The position numbers and the translations under genes were made by a program. 64,000 nucleotides of DNA from Salvia splendens (Eukaryota > Streptophyta > Magnoliopsida > Lamiales > Lamiaceae), in NCBI RefSeq assembly GCF_004379255.2, contig NC_056040.1, positions 4,878,257-4,942,256 on the forward strand. The letters run 5' to 3'. Under the pieces are notes generated by a model. The model made no database searches. It was not told the origin of the DNA and worked only from the letters and a program-made list of their open reading frames with translations. Of the stretch, positions 1-11,300 are shown one piece after another. The first letter of the stretch is position 1, and every line of letters starts with the position of its first letter.

Positions 1-259
1 CACGAACTCGGATTGGGCCCCTTCACTTGTAAAATTTTGGCCCCCGATCGAGGAGTACTTAGTGCGTTTCGAGCCCGAGCTCGAATCAACGCCACCCGAT
101 CACTTTTCGATGTGATAGCCTTCTCCCAGGTTGGGACAAACTTGAAAGGCTTCATGCTGTCCTATTGGTAGATTCTGAGTGCCACCTTATAACATCGGTC
201 TCACCTCACTTGATCTGATGTTGTATCACTTATCCTCATTGTTAAAGATGCAGCAAAAC
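1..259. other. unassigned sequence before the first transposon
   Basis: Mixed-composition sequence with no open frame I can recognise. The same non-transposon sequence resumes after the Harbinger insertion at 1141. Nothing else can be supported here. Confidence 0.4.
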
Positions 260-508
260 TTAGGCCATCCACAACGCTGTCTCTATACCGTCTCTTAAAC
301 CGTCTCTTAACTACTATTTGAGCACTATTTGAGGGCCCCACTGTCCTTTTTTCCTCCATCTCTTAACTAAGAGACGGAACCTGCAACGCTCCGTCTCTTA
401 ACCGTCTCTATACCGTCTCTTAATTACTATTCATTCAATTTAATTTATAATTTTTTTTAAAACCCAATTCAATTTAAACAAACACACTTTATTAAAATTA
501 AAACAATA

Positions 509-691
509 TTACAACTTAACATTAAAAAAAACGAAGTAGTCGCGTACTAACCGTGCAGCGGCTTCCTCCCGGTTCCGATTGATGTACTTCCGGGAGCGTC
601 GTGGGGGTGGTGCGGCTTCCTCCGCCTCTCGTCGTCGATCTTCTTCGAGTGATTGTTCCATTAATTGGCGCATTTGCTCAAAAGGATCCAT
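509..691 (-). pseudogene. Harbinger transposase, N-terminal fragment
   Basis: A 60-codon frame starts MDPFEQMRQLMEQSLEED and runs to a segment with YINRNREEAAARLVRDYF. This layout (acidic/arginine-rich start, then YINR...ARL..DYF) is the usual N-terminus of plant Harbinger transposases of the ALP1-like/HARBI1-like type, just before the helix-turn-helix and the DDE nuclease. Similarity stops after DYF; the last seven residues are unrelated and the frame closes in AT-rich sequence. None of the three catalytic acids is present, so the fragment is inactive. The family assignment comes from recognising the motif, not from a search. Confidence 0.7.
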
Positions 692-914
692 TTGTTTGAG
701 TTGATTGAAGATGGAAATTGGAGTGATAGAGAGGATTTGAGAGGAATAGATGTGTGTTTGTGTTTGAAATGAGTATGGAATAGAATTATTTATAGAGTAA
801 AAAAATTAAAAAATGAAAATAAATATTTAACGGTAATATTACCGTTTGAAAAAAAAAAATTTTATTAAAAATCGATTTTTTTAAAAAAAAATGAATTATT
901 GCGTCATCAGTGAC

Positions 915-946
915 GACGCCCACTCGCGGGCCAGCGAGTGGGCGTC
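915..946. repeat. subterminal hairpin of Harbinger element A
   Basis: Perfect 13-bp arms GACGCCCACTCGC and GCGAGTGGGCGTC are separated by a six-base loop, 191 bp from the right terminus. The same hairpin occurs in the two related elements at 6551-6582 and 39158-39189. Confidence 0.9.
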
Positions 947-1140
947 ACGCACGCATGGGGACGTGCCACGTGTCCCTGGCGCGTGGCGAGACATCTCGTC
1001 TCGTGTCTCGCCGAGACGAGCTACGCGACGAGACGGGCGCGAGCTGGAGACGAGATGGGCGCTGCAATGCGTCTCGCGGGGGTCTCGTCTCTCCGAGACG
1101 AGACGCGAGCCCGGCGCGAGACGCGTTGTGGATGGTCTTA

Positions 1141-2536
1141 CGTATTTTGGGACTTATTCGCTCAAAATGAGCCCGAAGCATCTTCTATTTCCAATGGGGA
1201 GCTTCATGGGCTTGGTCGCGTTGTAAAGTCTCAACCACTCTCTCCCCCAAAAAACCTTCGACTTTTGTTGGTTTCCTGACGATCAGACCCTCCGAAGTGT
1301 CAACTCACCTTCAAACAATTTCCGCATCTCTTGTAGGGAGTAGGGCACAAGGATGTCGGCATTTGGTCCACATGAGGGGAGGTGCGTGGCAGAACACCTC
1401 GCCCCCCTCATTTGACGTCGTGAGTCATGCGGGGAGCGAACGTTTGCCATTCATTCCCTCATTCTATTTCGATGCCACATAACACATGAACGCAAGCCAT
1501 ATGTTCTTATGCTCTAAAATTCAATTATTTCAAAAAATATTAGTACAACCTTTTCAAACTAAATAATCTTGCTAATTTTGATATCCAATATCACTAGACT
1601 CGCTTCCATTCTGGTGGATCTTTTGATATTTCAGATTAAAATTGACAATTGTGTAATGTTTCACCACTTCCTCTCATTGTAATAGTAGTGTACTTACCAA
1701 CATTGTTTTGAAATGGTCAATTTACCGCACCTAGTTATGTAGGCCACTAGAAGCCAATAAATTATTTTCGTATTTCTTTTACAATGTTCTCTTAAATGTT
1801 TCAGAAATTAAAGTTTTCTTCTTTTGTATTTTAATTTTGTTTCATATAGTACATAATTTACATTCTCAATTCATCTAAGATAATAAACCCTCGCCAAATT
1901 AAATATGTAGGCATGAAGCAGTGGTATTCCATCTTAATTAAAGCGAAAAAAAACAAATGAAAATATGGAAGAATTTGAATTTCTCTGACGTATGTATTAT
2001 TGTCGAACTTTTCGATTAAATCTGGGGCTGAAGTAGTATGTAACATCCCAATAAAAGTGAAAATCCAGTCTAAAAACAGTAACATTCCTAAAGGCTGAAC
2101 CTCCCTCCCTATAATATTCTTTTCTTTGTTTCTTTAATTTTTCCTTTTCCTTTATATTTAATTTTGGTATAGCGAATTGTCCATTTTGAAAACTATGTTG
2201 GTAAAGCAAGGACGCCATTCTAGAATAATGTTGCAGCATGCTGAAACCTTATAAAAATGGAAAGGAAAATGGATGAAGCAATTACATGACAAATGGACAA
2301 TAAGGTAGATTGGGCATTATCAAATATCAATCACCGAGAAAAGAAAAAGAGATAAGATAAAAGGGGTGTCGAGTTTCCTTTGGGCAGAAGACTAGACCTC
2401 CTTCTAGGAGACAATTGGGGGTTTACAGATTCATCTTTTTAGTCTTCTCTTTATTTTCAATATTTGACCGTCACATATTTCCATCTCTAGTATTTTTAAT
2501 AGGAGTAGTTATTATTAGTACTATTATTGTCATGGT
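1141..2536. other. intergenic, no gene recognised
   Basis: After a somewhat GC-richer stretch to about 1480, the sequence becomes AT-rich and featureless. The short open frames here lack coding character and I recognise no domain in them. Confidence 0.5.
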
Positions 2537-2541
2537 TTAAC

Positions 2542-2823
2542 TGTTAGAAAATATAATGCGGAAAATAAAAGATTATTGCAGAAAGAAAAGACGGGGAAAA
2601 CTTTAAAGACTACATTGTGAATGATTTTAATTGATTATCTCAATGATTTTACAACCTTTTATAGGCTCTAATTCTAGCTATACTTGGAAAATATATTATA
2701 ATTATACTAATATCCTTTGTATTTGATTTTCCATAATCTTTAATTGCTTTCCTTCTTTATTCTTGTCATAACTTCATCTCTTGCCTTCTTGTTCTCCAAT
2801 TAATTGATTTCCTTATTCCAGCA
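2542..2823 (-). repeat. 3' LTR of the NDUFB7-carrying element
   Basis: Matches 4920-5202 over its length with scattered substitutions. It is followed on the plus strand by CTCCCCCTCAAG, the reverse complement of the polypurine tract. Confidence 0.87.
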
Positions 2824-2884
2824 CTCCCCCTCAAGTTGAGTATCGAGTTTTTTGACACTTAACTTGCACGATCTTTAGTTTGAT

Positions 2885-3350
2885 AAATAGTTTATACTCG
2901 TATTTAAGAGTTCTTCAATTTCCATTGACAGTTTATGCTCGTATCATAGAGCTTCTTCAATTAATCACTGATAATTTATACTCGTATCAAAGAGTTATAG
3001 AAAGTTTAGACTCATTTCAAGGAGTTCTTCAATTTTTCTTCATTGAAAGTTTGGGCTCGTATCAAGGAGCTCTTCAATTTTTGTTGACGGTTTTAACTCG
3101 TGTCAAGGAGCCAATCTAGACAGTTTTAACTCGTGTCCGGGAGCTTGTCTAAACAGTTTTTACTCATATTTAGGAGTTATCTTAGATAGTTTTAGCTCAT
3201 ATCCAGGAGTCAATCTTAGATAATTTTAGCTCATATCTAGGAGCCATCTTAGACAGTTTTGACTCTTGTCGAGGAGCTAATTCAGACACTTCTGACTCTT
3301 GTCGAGGAGTTAATCTATACAGTTTTTGCTCGTATCTAGGAGCCAATTCA
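2885..3350. repeat. degenerate tandem array, unit about 34 bp
   Basis: A motif of the type AGTTTTAACTCGTGTCAAGGAG recurs every 32-34 bp in its central and right parts, with many substitutions and longer spacings at the left. It lies just inside the polypurine tract of the host LTR element, a common place for tandem arrays in plant LTR elements. No function is visible. Confidence 0.8.
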
Positions 3351-4528
3351 GACCATTCTCGGTCCATTCCAAACTCAAACTATGAGTCCATTATTTTCAT
3401 TTCTTTTCTTTCTTGAGCCTAATAACTACTAGGCCCAAATTTATTTCTTTTTTTTGAAGACCCTAACAATGAAGACGTGAAACCATCAGCCTCCTTTATG
3501 TTTCTTCATGGGTCTTTTCTCGGTGACATACTCTCAATCCATGCCACATCCGATGAGTAATCGCCGAACTCTGTGGAGCCTCTGCTCCGTATGTCATTAT
3601 TCTCTGACAATACTTTTGGTCGTCCATCCGAAGTCTGCTCATTTCTCGACGGTGAGAATTCTCCAGTCACTCATTCACTCCAGTTTCTATTTCTTCAACA
3701 GCCGATGTTTCACGGCCATTGTGCGCCCCCCATCTCTGTGTGGCGACACTATCTTCTCCCATTTAGTTTAAGAAGGCCTCATATTCTCGTATTGGCTTTG
3801 GCTTTGGCTTTTTCCGCAGTTGTTCCTTTAACATCATCTTATGGTAATGGGTTCTCAACGTCCTCTCGACGACATCCCATTCCCACCAACTCTTCACAAC
3901 GGTTGTGTGGCGACATTAGTTCTCTCCCCCTCGCCGCACAGACGTTGGCTGCTCCGCCTTCGTCCTCGGCAAGTTTCTCCTTGATTCGGAGATTGAATCG
4001 TTTGGCAGTGGTTATATCTCCCCTCAGCCAAACGCTTCATCCATTATAACGTGAGTTCACAACCTCTCACGGCTACCACCTCTTCGGCGGTAGATTCTCC
4101 TTTCTCGGTTGCTTCTTCTTCTCCGGACCATTTCTGCCTGAAGCTATCTTCTCTTCTCTGGCATAGGCGCTGCTCCAATAATCTCGAATAATTATCCGGT
4201 TGGGGCTAACCTATCCCCCTCGGCCGGATAGTTCTCCATCCAACCAAGCGCTACCATCGTTTACAGCATCGCCGCCAGCCATAGAGGCTGTCGCTGCCGC
4301 TGCTTGTGACGCCGTTTTCGTCGGGTCTTGCTATGCCGTCACTTTGTTGGTGAAGAACTTCTCGTTGCTAATCGCAGAAACCTCCACCTGCTTTGATGTT
4401 TTTCTGATAGGGTTTCTGATTGTGCTGAGGTTGCAATGCCAGGGTCAGACCAAGCACCACATTCTGGCACTGTAAATACTTCCAGCTTCTTCCTCAAAAA
4501 GATTATTTATCATGGTCAAAATGTCGAA

Positions 4529-4822
4529 TCAAGCATTGGTGGTTTTGGGGAGGAGCGGAATGGGCGGCGACTTTAGCTGGGCCTCGCGCTCGCAGATCTT
4601 CTGCATCTGGAGCATGCGCTCCATGATGAGCTCGTACTCACACTTCTCGTAGGTGTGGCGCTCTGAGCTGCACTTCCATGGCAGGTAGAGCTCTGCCTAG
4701 CGGTACTTGTTGAGGGGGATGAGCAAATGGGCGCACTGGTCTCTGTAAGCCAGCGGGACTTTCGCCTCCACCATCTCTTCCTGCGTCGCTATCATCTTCT
4801 TCGATGAGCCTGGAGCCTCCAT
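4529..4822 (-). pseudogene. copied complex I B18 subunit (NDUFB7) reading frame, broken
   Basis: The minus strand from 4822 starts MEAPGSSKKMIATQEEMVEA and runs 98 codons to a TGA at 4529-4531. The order of segments (YRDQCAHLLIPLNK, LPWKC, ERHTYEKCEYEL, MERMLQMQKI and a C-terminal PLLPKTTNA) is that of plant NDUFB7/B18, a small twin-CX9C accessory subunit of mitochondrial NADH dehydrogenase. Two lesions are visible: codon 42 is TAG where the family has a coding residue, and the second cysteine of the first CX9C motif is tyrosine. The second CX9C pair (WKC...YEKC) is intact. About 70 bp between the primer-binding site and the ATG may be captured 5' leader. The frame is uninterrupted by introns, which fits capture from mRNA. 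Confidence 0.88.
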
Positions 4823-4901
4823 TGAAGGAATCGGATGGTGAATTCGTAGTTTGGGGTATGGTTTTTTTTTGCTTTAGAGACAGTGATCGATCCATGTGAT
4901 T

Positions 4902-4919
4902 GAACCTGCTCTGATACCA
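4902..4919 (-). other. primer-binding site (initiator tRNA-Met type)
   Basis: The minus strand reads TGGTATCAGAGCAGGTTC immediately after the LTR end, the standard primer-binding site of most plant Copia elements. Confidence 0.92.
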
Positions 4920-5202
4920 TGTTAGAAAATATAATGCGAAAAATAAAAGATTATTGCAAAAAGTAAAAGATTGGGAGAACTTTAAAAACTACATTGTGAA
5001 TGATTTTAATTGATTATCTCAATGGTTACACAACCTTTTATAGGCTTTAATTCTAGATATACTTGAAAAATATATTATAATTATACTAATATCCTTTGTA
5101 TTTTATTTTCCATAATCTTTAATTGATTTCCTTCTTTATTCTTGTCATAACTTCATCTCTTGCCTTCTTGTTCTCCAATTAATTGATTTCCTTATTGCAA
5201 CA
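4920..5202 (-). repeat. 5' LTR of the NDUFB7-carrying element
   Basis: Begins TGTTAGAAAATATAATGCG and ends GCAACA. It is the copy next to the primer-binding site and so the 5' LTR of a minus-strand element. Confidence 0.87.
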
Positions 5203-6086
5203 TTCACTTCATATGACAAAGAATTCTTTATATAATCAATTTGGATATATATATAATGTGTAAGGGTAATACATATGTATGTCAAATGTGTTGGGATGAT
5301 TATGCGCATATTCTTTTACGATATAGTACTAATTTACAGCTCGTTACATAAAATGTTGTCCAATTCAAATGAGAATGGTTAAATGTGACATAGATTTATA
5401 TAGAGAAACTGGTCCCAAAAACCATGAACTTTGCACAAATTTTAGTTTTACCCATGAACGTTCAAATTGGTATCGTATATGATGAACTTTCAGATTATTT
5501 GGTATTTCTTACGGCGGGTCAAGAGTAAAATCTGGCTAGTTTGTGTGTCATTTTGAATCCTACTTGGCAGAATTCTCATACTTGGCATGTCATGTTGGCA
5601 CATCTTAACAAAATACAACTCTAAAAACCAAAATCTGAAAACAAAACAAATTTAATAAAAATATACTATCGAGAATTAGAAACACACGACCTGCGACTCT
5701 ACAAAAATAAAAACACAAAACCTTGTTTCTCTCTTTCACAAACCTTAGGCCATCTGCAACGCTGTCTCTTATCCGTCCCTTAAATTACTATTCATGGGTC
5801 CACTGTACTTTTTTACTCCATCTCTTAATTAAGGGACGGAACCTGCAACCCTCCATCTCTTATCCGTCCCTTAACCGTCTCTTAAATTACTATTCATTCA
5901 ATTTCATTTTTTATTTTTATTTCCAACCAAATTCAATTAATAAAAACACACTTCATTAAATAAAATAAAATTACAACATAAAATAAAAATACAACTTAAA
6001 ATTTGAAAAAAAAAACACATAATTAAAATCCTAAAAAAATAAAAATTACATAATTTAAAATACAATTTTATAGAAAATAAAAAAAA

Positions 6087-6340
6087 CTACTCCGCCGGCG
6101 AATCATCCCCCGAAGGCGGTGGAGGTGCACTGAAGCCACCTGGAGGCGGAATACCAAGTTGTCTTGCCATAAACTCATTTCCAGCAAGATAGGCTTGGTA
6201 TTGGGGATGCGTCATGCGGGAAGTGTCCGCTATTGTGGCGGTCATGTACATGGACATTAGGGAGTTCGAGGGTGTCCCCCGAACGCGTTGATGTCGAACC
6301 CGCCAGAGCCGCCACCGCCAGAATTTCCGTCGCCGGACAT
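6087..6340 (-). pseudogene. Harbinger ORF1 with internal deletion
   Basis: From 6340 the minus strand reads MSGDGNSGGGGSGG, matching the start of the intact ORF1 at 39440 (MSGDGNYGGGGAGG). It soon loses frame. After the junction it resumes with YMTATIADTSR and ends SGDDSPAE then TAG at 6087-6089, matching the YMTATMADTSR and EDDSPAE of the intact protein. About 300 codons, including the Myb/SANT-like domain, are gone, and the length of 254 bp is not a multiple of three. Confidence 0.85.
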
Positions 6341-6550
6341 TTTGTGATGAGAGGTTAGATGTAAATTGGAGAGGAAATGAAGATGATTTTGGAAGAATAG
6401 ATGTGTATTTGTGTGTGAAATGAGGATGAATTAGGAGTATTTATAGAGTAAAAAAACATAAAAAAGAAAAAGAAAAAACGGTAATATTACCGTATTTTTT
6501 TTTTTTAATTCAAATTTTTTTAAAAAAATAATTTATTGCTTTAGCGTGAC

Positions 6551-6582
6551 GATGCCCACTCGCGGACCGGCGAGTGGGCGTC
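6551..6582. repeat. subterminal hairpin of Harbinger element B
   Basis: Arms GATGCCCACTCGC and GCGAGTGGGCGTC (one G-T pair) flank a six-base loop, 183 bp from the right end of the element. Confidence 0.88.
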
Positions 6583-6768
6583 ACGCATGGCGCCAGAGCG
6601 CGCCACGTAGCGCTGGCGAGTGGCGAGACGTCTCGCCATCCGTCTCGGCGGGACGGAACGCTCGGCGGGTTGGGGACGAGACGGGGCACTGCAACACGTC
6701 ACGCCGCCGTCTCGTCCCCGGCGTGACGGATTACGGGCCATCCGCGTGACCCGTTGCGGGTGGCCTTA

Positions 6769-7395
6769 GGAACGCATTTTAGGGAATTTCTTCAAAGATT
6801 ATTGGATTATTGGTAAAATAAAGAAGCAACAACAATTTTGGTTGTCTATTTCACCTTGTGGTCACGAATACCGTCCTCGATGTCGATGAGGTGGGTCCCT
6901 GATTTCAATTTATTTTTTCAATTTCTATCGTTTTTTTTTCCAACTTGGTGGTGGTGAATACGTTTTTCAATTCGAAGAAAGGTTTACATTTAATGAAGGT
7001 GGTGAAAGCAGGGAACGCAATCTGAGTGGAGATATGAGTAGCAATCCCTTGTTGATTTGAAGAAAGCAAGGGTTTTAATTTTGAAAATTAATTCGAAGAA
7101 AAAGAACAAGAAATTCACGAAAATTGAAACCTATTCAAGTGTGCAGTCGAGATATACCTGAATGGAGTCCGAAATCGACGAAGATCCTGAAAAAAAGTTG
7201 CAATTGAGATTTGAAAGGTTAATTACATATTCAAAGGATGGAAGTGGGAGGTGAGAAAACAAACGATGTCGTGAAATAAAAAAAATGTTTTAATTAAAAT
7301 TTGGGTGGTGGAATCCACGTAGATTTTTCGATTGTACACGCTGGCATAAAGATTGTCAGAAAAATAGAATTCAGGCCGGGTTGGAGAAAGAATAA
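6769..7395. other. AT-rich spacer, no gene recognised
   Basis: No coding frame or recognised repeat, apart from the possibility that it is the interior of an old element spanning 5404-7668. Confidence 0.4.
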
Positions 7396-7531
7396 AGCTA
7401 TGCGGCCATAATGTGGCCGGCCATAAATTAATTAAATAACATAAAAAAGTTGATTTTTTTTGAATTTTTGGTTTAATACAACTTGATTTTACTTTTATAT
7501 CATCTTCATTATTTGTTGCTCAACATGTTAA
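7396..7531. mobile_element. half copy of a MITE related to 13001-13373
   Basis: Starts GCTATGCGGCCATAATG, continues through GGCCATAAATTAATTAAATA and ends at TTGCTCAACATGTTA. This matches, in reverse complement, the right half of the complete element at 13001-13373. The other half is absent, so this is a truncated copy. Confidence 0.75.
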
Positions 7532-8113
7532 AGTTCATCAAAAAAATCATAATTGTTCAAATTTTACTAATTTTTGAATCTTAAAGTTCATGATATATGG
7601 TACCAATTTGAAAGTTCATCAAAAAAATCATAATTGCAAAGTTCAAGATTTTATGGAACAATTTTTCATATATATATATTTAATATTGTTCAAATTTTAC
7701 TAATTTCTTTAGAGGTCGAAGCATACGCAGCAAGGCCCCAAACCCCAATAGGGGCCGCTAGTATGAGAGTTGAATCAAGGCCTTGTTGTAGGACGGTCCG
7801 GATGGAGATGAGCCCTGATTTCTGGTTGGATGGGGCAAAAAGCCGGATTGTTAAGTTGTTTCAAGTCGATACTGTGAGCGTCGGAGATTAAATTTTTCTC
7901 CATTTATTTTTTAAATTTTCAATTTATTTTATTATTAATTTTAATGTCATTGTATCCTATGGTCCATTTTTTTGTATTTTATTTAATAATTTAGCAAGTT
8001 AAATTATTTAATCTTTTAATTTGGTTTATGTAATTTAAGAATTTAAATTAGTAATAAAAAATTTCATTCATTTTAATTTTAATTTATAATTATCAAGATT
8101 TTAGTAAATACTA

Positions 8114-8365
8114 CTCCATCTGTCCGCCATTAGAAGTCTCATTTATGGGCGGCACGAGTTTTAAGAAATGTTAAGAAAAGTGAGTGAAAAAAAGTTAGTG
8201 GAATAAAAGTCTCATTTGTATATAATAGTTTTAAATGAAATGTGAGTGAAATGAGTTAGTGGAAGGTGTGACCCTATTACCATTTATGGTAAAAGTGAAC
8301 CGAGACTCCTATTCGCAGAATGACTAAAATGGAAAAACGAGACTTCTATTCGCGGACGGAGGGAG
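8114..8365. mobile_element. Stowaway-type MITE (252 bp)
   Basis: Ends CTCCATCTGTCCGCCATTAG and its inverted counterpart ending GCGGACGGAGGGAG, with TA on both sides, match the Tc1/mariner-derived Stowaway pattern. It has no coding capacity. Confidence 0.85.
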
Positions 8366-11300
8366 TATAAAGTTGGAATAAGGTTGAAACGAGACTACAA
8401 ACTAAAATGAAATTGTAACTAATCAATTGCGATTAAAAGGATCATTGTTGTAGATGTTGTGCTTAATGTTTCTCCTATTCGAACTTTGAGGGCACATTGA
8501 AAATAGTGGTCTTGGTAAGTAAGAGTTGCATCATGAAAATAGTGATGTTGGTAATTAAAATTGCATTATGAAAATGGATAGGAGGGGTATTTTGGTTGCT
8601 TGCTATGTTGTGTTGATCATCGTTTCCTTTTCCTTTACTCTATTCTCACACAACTCTCAAAGACATCAATTTATTAACATTACCTGCCAAAAGTAGATCC
8701 TGTTCAAAACGACGTTACAATGCTATGAAGAGAGAGAGAGAGAGAAAGTGGGAGACTGGGATTCATTAGTTCCAGTTGTATATCGTTGCTTTTGAGGAAT
8801 GTTTTTTTCGGAAGTTCGAACACTGTTTCTTTTCGTGACTTGTGGTAGTAATAATATAAGATTGTTTAATAATTACTTAGATTGCATTAATTGGGTTGAC
8901 GCATTCGCATGCATGCATGCATGGTGTGAGTCCATTGATTGCCACGTGGCACGTGGATTAATGGCAATGATTAGGTCTTTATGGGTTAGTGTTTAAGATA
9001 TCACATTGATTGCAATATTTTGGAATTGGGTAATTGGTGGGACTGTGTGAAAGTAAAATCGGGAGTTGCTTTGCCTTTCAACTTAATTCTTTTTAAATCT
9101 ATATAATGAAATTTAGTATTCGTCAACAAAAAAAATAATAATATACGATACATATTTCAACATAAAATTAATAAAATAAAGAAATATAAAATAAAATTTT
9201 TATATACAAATGACTTACTTTGCCTTTTGTATTGCTTACACAAGTCATCTTATAAATGTTAATAAGATTATTTTATTAATAGGAGTATAATATTTAATTC
9301 AATTCCAATTAAAAAATTAGACTAATAACTTTTTTGGGCATCTCGGAAATGAATTACTACTAAGTAGTAGGAGTATTAATTATTTTGTGGAACAAAGGGA
9401 TATTTTGATTTTTGTATTGTTTCAAAAGCAAAGGGCTGATTTTGATCATTTTATGTGTATGTTTTCAAGAGAAATTAACTAGTCCAATTAATGAATGACA
9501 AAAAATGGGATAATATATATTCCATTCGTTCTCTTTCTTTTTAATTCGTCTCTAAAAATATAAACTTTTAATTTTAAAAACTTTTTTCTTTCTAATAAGA
9601 TGAGACCTATTTTTTATTAATAATATTTTAGATTTTTTTTATCGCTCTATTATTTTTATCTATTATGAATTAAAACTCATATCGACTAAAAATGTTCATA
9701 TTTTTTTTGAGACGAAGGAAGTATAAAAAAAATAAGTGCAAATACATTTGAAAGATATTGCAATTTAAATTCAGTTTGATGACCATATAATAAGATGGAG
9801 GGCCCCACAAAATCCAGAGAGGCATAAGATGATGATTGGGCAGAGATTTGATTGCCCTCAAAGGCTGTGATAACTAATGGCGTCCGTGTGCGTTTGCATC
9901 ATTAACCAAAACAATCTCGCAGACATGCCCACATTTTTAATGCTAATTAATTAATTATATTATAAACATTATAGTAGATCTCCCTATTTTATTTTAATGA
10001 AATCACCTACAGAATTACTATTAATTTTATTTTCATAGGCATCTTCACTCCCACGGTCCAAAACTATCCCACTCCTACACCAACTGCATACACGGATTGT
10101 CATTCTTTAGATATATCCATTTTCTGCATTTACAAAAACCCTATTATCATTATTCAAATGTATATTCCTTATTACGGAACAGATTTAGAATATTTTGCGA
10201 AACTCAAACCTATAATTTTCTAATTTTAAGAACATTAATTTTTTTCGCACTTATCTTTTCATTCTTATCCATCTATTCACATTCTTCCTAACTCTTATAT
10301 TCTATTCTTAATAAAGATATGTATTGGAACTAATATTAAGTATTATATGATTTTATTATTTAATAGCAGTATAATATTAAAAGTTTAAGCGTATTTATAT
10401 TCACTCTTTTTTTCCTAGCTATTTATAGGTTGCTTTAATCTTTAATTGTCTGCTATACTATAAATCAGAATTGTTTCTAGTGAAGTTGTTTCTTAATATA
10501 ATTATGTTGTAAAAAAATGAAATATGAATTCGGACAAAACCATTTGATAATTAAAGAAATTATCAAAACAAAAGATAGGATTTATTTAAGTTTTGAGATA
10601 ACATAAACATAACATTGGGTAGGGTTAATCACAAGGCAAGTAAGTTTTTTAAAAAAATAGAGAGAAGAGAGCATCTTTTGGAAAGCGGTGGTCTTCTCTT
10701 CCCCCTTTGTCGAACTCCAACTGCCCCACTCTAATCTCAAGACAATCTCTCTCTCTCGTTGCTTATTTGTTTATTTATTTTGAATCTTTTGATCGAATCG
10801 ATCGATATTCCAGAGGACTTTGTTTGTCTGGTTTTGGGACCCATCGTCATTGTGGGGTCACTTTTCTTCCTCCTCTTTTTGTCCCTTTTAACACCTTATC
10901 ACATATGTTCAACATTCATTTCTTCTTCTATTTCAAAGTTTTCTAACGGGTACTACTATTTAATAAAATTTCAATATTTACTAAACAATTGTTGATTTCG
11001 ACGTACCATGTTTGAGAAAACTAGCATAATTCGAACAAATCTCTTTGAATTGGTTGAGTCTATTAGTCGGACCATGGTCTAATCCCATACATTTTAAGTA
11101 ATCGATTTGCACACATCTTCATGAGTGTGACCACACATACAAATAACATGTGTTATTCCCTTTTGCATGATTCAACGTACAAAAACTAGAAGCATTATGC
11201 CTGTTGTGTACTCGTTCTTTACTCCTTATATTTCAATTTATTTTTGTAGATTTTGACCAGTTGTTATTCTTGAAAATTCAAAAATAAATTTTCATTCCAA

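Larger units (their letters stand above)
263..1137 (-). mobile_element. PIF/Harbinger deletion derivative A (875 bp)
   Basis: The element is bounded by inverted ends GGCCATCCACAACGC (left) and GCGTTGTGGATGGTC (right) and by a 3-bp target duplication TTA (260-262 and 1138-1140), as expected for PIF/Harbinger. Inside, on the minus strand, is the N-terminal start of a Harbinger transposase (509-691), preceded by a promoter-like TATAAATA. The rest of the transposase, with all catalytic residues, is missing. A subterminal hairpin lies at 915-946. The ends and hairpin match those of the elements at 5748-6765 and 38955-40954, so the three form one family. It cannot move on its own and would need transposase supplied elsewhere. 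Confidence 0.88.
2542..5202 (-). mobile_element. non-autonomous Copia-like LTR retrotransposon carrying a host gene copy
   Basis: Two LTRs of about 282 bp (2542-2823 and 4920-5202) start TGTTAG and end CAGCA/CAACA. Next to the right LTR, on the minus strand, is the primer-binding site TGGTATCAGAGC, complementary to initiator tRNA-Met. Next to the left LTR is the polypurine tract CTTGAGGGGGAG. The element is therefore in minus orientation. Flanks read TTAAC and TTCAC, a possible 5-bp target duplication with one mismatch. The 2.1 kb interior has no gag or pol I can recognise. Instead it holds a copied NDUFB7 reading frame beside the primer-binding site, about 1 kb of C-rich sequence of unknown origin (roughly 3480-4500), and a tandem array next to the polypurine tract. 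LTR mismatches show it is not a very recent insertion. Confidence 0.85.
5748..6765 (-). mobile_element. PIF/Harbinger deletion derivative B (1018 bp)
   Basis: Ends are GGCCATCTGCAACGC and GCGGGTGGCC with target duplication TTA (5745-5747 and 6766-6768). The interior keeps both ends of the family's ORF1 on the minus strand (6087-6340) with the middle deleted. It has the same TATAAATA-type promoter region and subterminal hairpin (6551-6582) as its relatives. Compared with the 2.0 kb element at 38955-40954, it is an internally deleted relative of a slightly different subfamily. Confidence 0.9.
5404..7668. mobile_element. possible older long-TIR element surrounding Harbinger element B
   Basis: Sequence at about 5404-5500 (CCATGAACTTTGC..., GAACGTTCAAATTGGTA...) reappears in inverted, diverged form at about 7560-7668 (...TACCAATTTGAAAGTTC..., GCAAAGTTCAAG). 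The arms could be the terminal inverted repeats of one old Mutator-like element into which the Harbinger element at 5748-6765 and a MITE end at 7396 were later inserted. The arms could also be two independent partial copies. No target duplication was found. Confidence 0.35.

Noticed and set aside
891..1279. Several overlapping plus-strand frames of 80-113 codons
   Set aside because: They lie in the GC-rich subterminal part of a Harbinger element and run past its end; composition is driven by GAGACG repeats.
2885..3350. Possible CRISPR-like or satellite array
   Set aside because: Units of about 34 bp are contiguous and degenerate with no spacers, and the genome is a plant nuclear one. It is an internal array of an LTR element.
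3573..4049. 158-codon plus-strand frame inside the NDUFB7-carrying LTR element
   Set aside because: Antisense to the element, low-complexity Ser/Pro/Leu, and no recognised domain. It may be captured non-coding DNA.
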